DNA of 64,000 nt from Liquidambar formosana (taxonomy: Eukaryota > Streptophyta > Magnoliopsida > Saxifragales > Altingiaceae), in assembly GCA_039720395.1 (NCBI GenBank), contig CM077828.1, positions 22,920,717 to 22,984,716 of the forward strand. The letters are read 5' to 3'. How positions within the stretch are numbered: the first letter of the stretch is position 1; each line of letters begins with the position of its first letter. Positions 58,178 to 64,000 of the stretch are shown piece by piece. The translations under genes and the position numbers were made by a program. The notes under the pieces are model-generated. The model worked only from the letters and a program-made list of their open reading frames with translations, was not told the DNA's origin and made no database searches.

Positions 58178-60663
58178 TATGTACTCATTAAATTTTCTAA
58201 TTGTAGGTATGTTGATTGGACATGGTGATGCAGAATGAGAATTTATAATGTAAGTGTGTATGTGGTGTTCTAGATCAATTTAATGGAGTATAAAATTCGA
58301 ATCCTCAGCAGCACCAGTCTTAATGCTAGTAAGACTGAACAAAAATACAAATGCACTGGTCTTGCAATGAATAAATACGCTAACATTTGCAACAAGATGT
58401 AATGCTTGCAGGAGTTAATACGAATTAATGCCAAATTGAACAAAAACCTTTCTGCTTGGTTAACTGCCTCCTTTGGTTGCATTACACTAAAATATATTTT
58501 TGAGCGCCTAGGCTAAAATTGTTGGCAGGTCATTCTTAGTGCCATCTAGTGCAACCCACACCAGTAAGCCTGTCATAGCACTACATCATTGTAAAGAACT
58601 AGTTTGAAGAAGTAGTGCGCTTAAACTTTTAGGTCAGCCGCTCTTATGGGTTGTGCGATCGTACTTTTTCCGGAATCAAATACCCAGATGGGTTCACAGA
58701 GAGAGAAACTAATCATGGAAAGATGGTTGAATAGGCACCTCAAGACAAGATGTAAGCTCGACCTTCTATTGCTTGTTTCTTAACCATGGATAGAGGTGGA
58801 TCATCATTGAAAAATTTGAACACCTTCGTTGAACAAATAAAGTGCTAAAAAAATTTCCTACTGATAATGTTTCTTGGTCTGTTGAACTATTTGCCTAATA
58901 AAAATTATGAAATCTCTTACTCCAATTAAATAGTGTAACTTGTGCTATGGGCATGGTAGCATAGGAAGTCTACTTACTTAAAAATAGGCTACGAACTTAT
59001 AATAACTCTAATTCCAAAGATCTTTTGTCTTCGACTTGAAATTTTTTATGATAAATAGCATAGTTTTAAACTGGTGGGTGGATACACAATACTAATTCTT
59101 TTCAATGAAGCAACGCATACAGCTCTAGCACTACGGCATCACTTCCTTTAAGAAAAAAAGTTGTAGTCCATTTTCAAGAATCTAAGTACTTATATTGGGT
59201 TCTCTAACAAAACTGTTTCTTTGACTTTTTATGGATGCTTATATTTTAACAAACAGTTTATAGGAGCAAAATTTATAGGATAAAGGAACCTAAACACTCA
59301 AATACATTATTCAACCCATCACACAAATTCAGAATCCCTAATAAATAAAACAGAAGACGAGAAACAAAACTCTAGGACAGTGCATCTAAATGCCTTCATA
59401 TGTCTATGAAGTTAATCCCCGATGGTATAAAATATCTACACTTTTGGACAGTGGCTCTAGAACCTTCAAATATCCATTCACAGTTTAGCACTGCTCCAAA
59501 CCTCCTCCCCCCTTTTATTCTTTCACCCTGTTACTTCATTAGACTCTCTGTGTTAGCATCTCTTCTCCAACTATTGAATGAATCATATCACATAATCATA
59601 TTTTCTGGGCTGTTGTTGATAAAAGTTCAATTAGAGAACAATTTTGTGGACCTGAAAGAATGCTTCTCAGAAAATTCAACAAACACAAACTGTGTCAAAG
59701 ATTTTGAAAAACTTAATATAAAAAATAACATAATTCTTTTGTTTCTCATTTATACTTTTTTATGACACTTAGGCTGATCTGCAATTTTAGGAACAAGTAA
59801 TTTTATAAGCTCTAGGAAATTTTTTAAGAAACACAGTTTTAGGTTCTTTAAAATTCAGCATTTTCAGTAATTGAACAAGTGGAGCAAAAATCTAGTCTTT
59901 TACATAAACAGAATTATTTCTACTTCAAGACTAACAAAAACACATTTTGTCAACTTACTATCGGAGCAAGGTAACATAACACTCAATAACTTGAATCATT
60001 ATATCAAATATATGATAAGAAATACAACCATGAGCTCATAGGATGGATCAGACTTCAATCGCTACTAGATCTGCATTACTCAAGAAAGTCCAACTACGTT
60101 AAGTTTCGAAATTCAAAATATATGTATGTGTATATATATATATATACATGTTTGCTTCAGTGACAGGTACATGCTTCAGTGACACAATACTTTCAAATGA
60201 AGTGCAGCTTAACATTTAAAATAAATACACTAAACCAATAAAAATAGTTCGATGAGCAATTGTGATTTTCAGGCCTTGGAGGTTGAATAGCAAAAGGATT
60301 AATCAGAACAGCAAGGCCTGCCGATTTGATCTTAACCAAGTATTAAATAACAAATATAAAAAAACAAAAAGCAAAAACTAAACATTATCCAAGTAGCACA
60401 TTCTCTAGCTACACGTCACTCATGACGCATTCTTCAACATTTTCGGAGTCTTAAAATTCAAATGTCAAATCATTAAATTTTCAACAATAAATACATGCCG
60501 GTTTCAAAGTAAAAAACACAAAAAAGACACAGGAAAATAACCAAGAGCACAATCCATAAAACAAGTAAAAGAGGCCAATACCCTTTGTGTAATGACAAAA
60601 TACATAGGAGATTTTCATCGGATTGAACGAAGCACTGGAGAACAAAACCATCTCTATCATTAA
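58178..60663. other. 3' flank of UGT copy 7 and upstream region of pseudogene d
   Basis: Contains a UGT relic (58598-58850). A block at 59035-59760 is repeated downstream of pseudogene d (62535-62965). From about 60240 the upstream region of pseudogene d is shared with pseudogene b. A (TA)n run is at 60130-60146. A 121-codon frame at 59400-59765 falls in the repeated flank and is not conserved as a frame. Confidence 0.55.
58598..58850 (+). pseudogene. UGT exon 2 relic downstream of copy 7
   Basis: Matches copy 1 from LSGQPFLWVVRSD through YPDGFTERV to MVEWAPQDK (the Trp codon is TAG), then PSIACF, and finally the C-terminus SSLKNLNTFVEQIKC. The HCGWNS part is missing. Confidence 0.82.
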
Positions 60664-62259
60664 CACAATCACATGTGGTAGTTGTACCATATCCGGCACA
60701 AGGCCATGGAGGGCCTCTCATGAAATTGTCACACTTGATTGCTGATCATGGGATCAAGGTCACATTTGTCAACACAGAGTTCATACATGCACAAGTCAAG
60801 GCTACAATGCTAGAGAAAGATGGGGAATAGAGCCGAATAACGCTAGTCTCAATTCCAGATGGTTTGGAACCAGGGAATGATCGAAAAGATGTACAGTAAG
60901 CCTTTCAAGAGTCATGCCAGGTCATTTGGAGGAGTTTATTGGGAAGGTTAACCAGTCAAATGGCGATGAGCAGATCACTTGTGTCATTGCTGATACATTG
61001 ACTGGGTGGGCAATGGTGGTTACCAAGAAGATGGAAATCAAGCGTGTCGCAGTCTGGCCTGCTGGACCTGGAAGCTTGGCCCTGGTACTTCATATTCTTA
61101 AGCTTATTGAGGATGGAATTATAGATAGTAATGGTAAGAACCTATGCGCATCTACCATTGTTTATTCATATAATTGTGCTATTTTTTTTTTTTTTAAATC
61201 TATTTGTCTATGCCTGGTTAAGTAGTCTTACAATCTTACTATTTAATATATAATGATTGGAAACAAACATGAAAGGAAAGCCAATAGTCAATGAAATTCA
61301 ACAAGAAAGTCATAACAATGGTTCAGTTTTTTGGCCCCAAAAAAAAAAAAGTAATAATAAATATTGAAATTTTCTGCAGGAACTCTAATGAAGAACAAGT
61401 TGATAAGGCTGTCAAAGGATATTCCTGCCTTCAGCAGCGACAAGTTTACTTGGAGCTGCCCAGGTGACCCAAAGTCACAAAAAACTTTATTTGAATGTCT
61501 TTCCACCACCGGACATACTGCCAAACTCTCCAATTGGCCGGCTTCTTTGCAACATATTTCATGAACTTAAATCGGCTTGCAATTTGATTCCCAACATCTT
61601 ACCCATCGGACCACTACTAGCAAGTAGACATTTGGGCCATTCTACTGCAAACTTTTGGCCTGAGGATTCAACTTGCATAAGCTGGCTCAACCACCTGCTG
61701 GCTCAGTCATTTATGTTGCCTTTGGCAGCTTGACAATCTTCAACCAGCGACAATTTGATGAAATAGCACTCGGTCTTGTACTCATAAAACGTCCATTTTT
61801 TTTGGTGGTCCGGCCAGACCTTACCAGTGGATCACTTGCTAAATACCCAGACGGGTTTGCAGAGAGAGTAGCTGGTCATGGAAAGATTGTTGAATGGGCG
61901 CCTCAGGAAAAGGTGTTGGCTCACCCTTCTATTGCATGTTTTTTGACCCATTGTGGATGGAATTCAACCATGGAGGGTCTAAGCAATGGGATACCCTTTC
62001 TATGTTGGCCCTACTTACCGACCAATTCCATAACAAAAGTTACATTTGTGATATTTGGAAGATTGGTTTAGGATTAACCCGGGATGAAGATGGGATCATA
62101 TCACGACATCAGGTAAAATCAAAGATAGAAATGTTGCTTTCTGATGATGGTATAAAAGCAAATGTACTGAAGCTGAAGGAAATGGCTAAAAGAAGTGTTA
62201 GCGAAGGAGGATCTTCTGTGAAGAATTTTGAATGCTTTATTGAAAAGATGAAATGCTAA
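60664..62259 (+). pseudogene. UGT pseudogene d (both exons)
   Basis: Exon 1 (about 60672-61134) starts directly at the PHVVVVPYPAQGH-coding region. The promoter, leader and start codon are lost by a deletion joined at about 60664. GGGGAATAG gives a stop where others have GAGCAG, and bases are missing at the KDVAT region. The donor (GGTAAG at 61134) and the exon 2 acceptor (61380) remain. Exon 2 has an insertion in the WLLCN region (TTGGCCGGCTTC), losses at DSSACDL and DKQAAG, and a one-base loss in PYFTDQ, so frame changes at least four times. The PSPG is otherwise recognisable, and the end KNFECFIEKMKC is intact. Confidence 0.93.
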
Positions 62260-62994
62260 TATGTGCCTATTAAAATTTCTCATAATATCATTGTTAGTAT
62301 GGTGATTGGACATGGTGATGCAGAATGAAAATTTATAATGTAAGTGTCTATGTACGTGGTGTTTTAAATCACCTTTACAGACTAAAAAGTTGGCATCCTC
62401 AGCATCACTAGTCTTAATGCTAGTTAGACTCAACAAAAAAAACAAATGCACTAGTCTTAATGCTACTTAGACTGAATATAAAAACAAATCACAGCTTCTC
62501 TTTCTTCTTCTTGTTCTCTGAAGATCTTCTGCATGTTTTCGACTTGAAATTTCTTTTATGATAAAAATAGCATACTTGTACACTAATAGGTGGATACACT
62601 CTACTTTTTCTTTTCAATCAAGCAAGGCATACAGCACTAGCAGTGCAGGCATGACTTCTTTAATCCTCAACGGTAAAAAATAAGTACCATTTCCAACAGT
62701 GGCTGGAGAGCCTTCAAATTAAATATCCATTCACAGTTTAGCACTGTGACAATCCTCCTCCCCCTTTTATGCTTTCACCTAGTTACTTCATTGTACGTAC
62801 TCTCTGTCTTAGCATCTCTTCTCCGGCTATCGGATATTCGGATGTGGCAGATCAGGTAAATCAAATTTTCTGGGCTGTTGTTGATAAAATTTCGATGAAA
62901 AAAAAAATTTGTGGACCCAAAGAATGCTTCTGAGATTATTCAACAAGCACGAATTGTGTCAAAGCTTCTGAGAAACATAAAAGAAAAAAAGAGA
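62260..62994. other. 3' flank of pseudogene d
   Basis: 62535-62965 repeats the flank of copy 7 (59035-59760). No gene seen. Confidence 0.55.
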
Positions 62995-63190
62995 TGTTTA
63001 TAACAGCGCTAGTAATCGTAGCGCTTTAAGTATCACAAAAATGCGCTCCCTTTTACCGCTAGAAAGCGCTGTTGTTAATAGCGCTTTTAATAGTAACACT
63101 TTCACTATACCAAAACTGCCCTCGCTTTTAGCACTCAGAAAGCGTTTTTCTTAATAGCGCTTCCATTATACCAAAAATTACAATTAAAGG
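62995..63190. repeat. AGCGCTTTT-repeat patch
   Basis: The palindromic core AGCGCT, followed by TTTAATAG- or TTTTAATA-like sequence, recurs at irregular spacing (e.g. 63006, 63020, 63065, 63080, 63157). The same motif cluster occurs at 40640-40810 and 51290-51415. Confidence 0.6.
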
Positions 63191-63641
63191 TGAAAGCATC
63201 TTAACCATCAGGCATCAGCCCCCTCTCTCCCGCGATTTGGGTTCTGGCACGCTGTCCCCCGCAACCGTCGACTTGCTAGTCTTTGCCATCACTGTCCTCC
63301 TCTGTCAACCGGTTGTTACACCCGTCTCTATCTCTCTCTCTCTCTCTCTCTCTCAACCCCACTTCTATTCAACACTTGCCAAGCTCAGCTTTCATTTATT
63401 GGCTTATGGGATCTGTGTCTAAATATTATAAAGCACGTAATATCTCTATAAGCCCACCTTCACCGTCTTCATTTCTCTACCTCCTATGTTTCCTATATAT
63501 GTTCTCGAAAAGGATTTGGTAGTCTGGTTTGCTATGACATTGTTAATTGCATTTATTGAATTGGATGTAAAGCAAGCTTCATGGGAAACAGGGGATCAGT
63601 AAAGCGAGCCCCATATCAGCTAATCCTAAGTTTTTGTTCTG
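63191..63641. other. Spacer with (CT)n run
   Basis: A (TC)n microsatellite lies at 63332-63353 in a pyrimidine-rich stretch that could be the leader of a gene beyond the window. No coding region recognised. Confidence 0.4.
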
Positions 63642-63997
63642 ATGGCCTTAGCTCAAGTTTTTTTCTTTTCATCATTTTCTTTCTATTTCTCCTACAACTT
63701 TATGCACCACTTATGTTTCATTAATGTCCTCTATCATTCAACTCCTCGTAGAGATTGCTACCTGTTTGGGTATGAAGCATCTCGTACATGCCGTTAGCTC
63801 AATTTTTTTCTCCTGCAACTTTATGCACCACTTATGTTTTTTCTAATGGCCTTAGCTCAAGTTTTTTTCTTTTATCATTTTCTTTCTATTTCTCATACAA
63901 CTTTATGCACCACTTATGTTTCATTAATGTCCTCTCGCAGAGATTGCTGCCTGTTTGGGTATGAAGCGTCTCTTACAGCCGTTAGGAAAATAGTTTG
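63642..63997 (+). repeat. Tandem repeat, period about 204 bp
   Basis: ATGGCCTTAGCTCAAGTTTT begins units at 63642 and 63846. TACAACTTTATGCACCACTT and GCCTGTTTGGGTATGAAGC recur in the same order. A third, partial unit is inside (ATGCACCACTTATG near 63820). It may continue past the window. Confidence 0.85.
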
Positions 63998-64000
63998 AAC

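Noticed and set aside
59400..59765. 121-codon frame downstream of UGT copy 7
   Set aside because: It lies in a flank repeated after pseudogene d, and the frame is broken in the other copy.
1..64000. CRISPR arrays, rRNA or intact tRNA genes
   Set aside because: None seen. The tRNA-like boxes found belong to SINE-like elements and lack a complete cloverleaf.

Overview
This is nuclear DNA of a flowering plant, most likely a woody eudicot. The genes have AT-rich, GT-AG introns with plant-typical positions. Between genes lie Stowaway-, Tourist- and Mutator-like elements, LINE and SINE remnants, and long poly-A/T and poly-C/G tracts. I cannot name the species.

The left third (1-24,300) holds three conserved single genes. 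Gene A (369-7875, +) has eight coding exons and encodes a 1884-residue Q/S/N-rich protein of the plant 'dentin sialophosphoprotein-related' family. Gene B (13,160-20,441, -) has eight coding exons and encodes a 319-residue conserved plant protein of unknown function. Gene C (20,635-24,294, +) has three exons and encodes the 106-residue Asterix homologue, a subunit of the ER PAT complex. B and C are head to head and share a 193-bp spacer. Transposable elements fill the space: a 1.78-kb Mutator-like element with a perfect 9-bp target duplication, a Stowaway MITE and an antisense LINE relic in introns of B, and a second LINE relic in an intron of C.

The right two thirds (25,400-62,300) are a tandem array of UDP-glycosyltransferase genes of the UGT83A1-like type, all on the + strand. 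Seven copies look intact, starting at 25,482, 28,200, 36,415, 43,195, 48,067, 54,071 and 56,583 (copies 1-7). Each has two exons with one phase-1 intron in the same place, a catalytic His and Asp, and a PSPG box. At least four larger broken copies and several shorter relics lie between them. Copies 2 and 3 with their flanks are collinear with copies 4 and 5, so a block of roughly 9-14 kb was duplicated. Later insertions and deletions distinguish the two halves, including a 986-bp Mutator-like element whose empty site survives in the other half.

The spacers carry pieces of unrelated genes (an actin exon, a receptor-kinase C-terminus repeated four times), UGT promoters without genes, and foldback MITEs just upstream of UGT promoters. 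The intact UGTs probably glycosylate small lipophilic acceptors in the cytosol, each with a different acceptor pocket. Copy 1 is the outlier: its PSPG box is one residue longer and ends in His instead of Gln.
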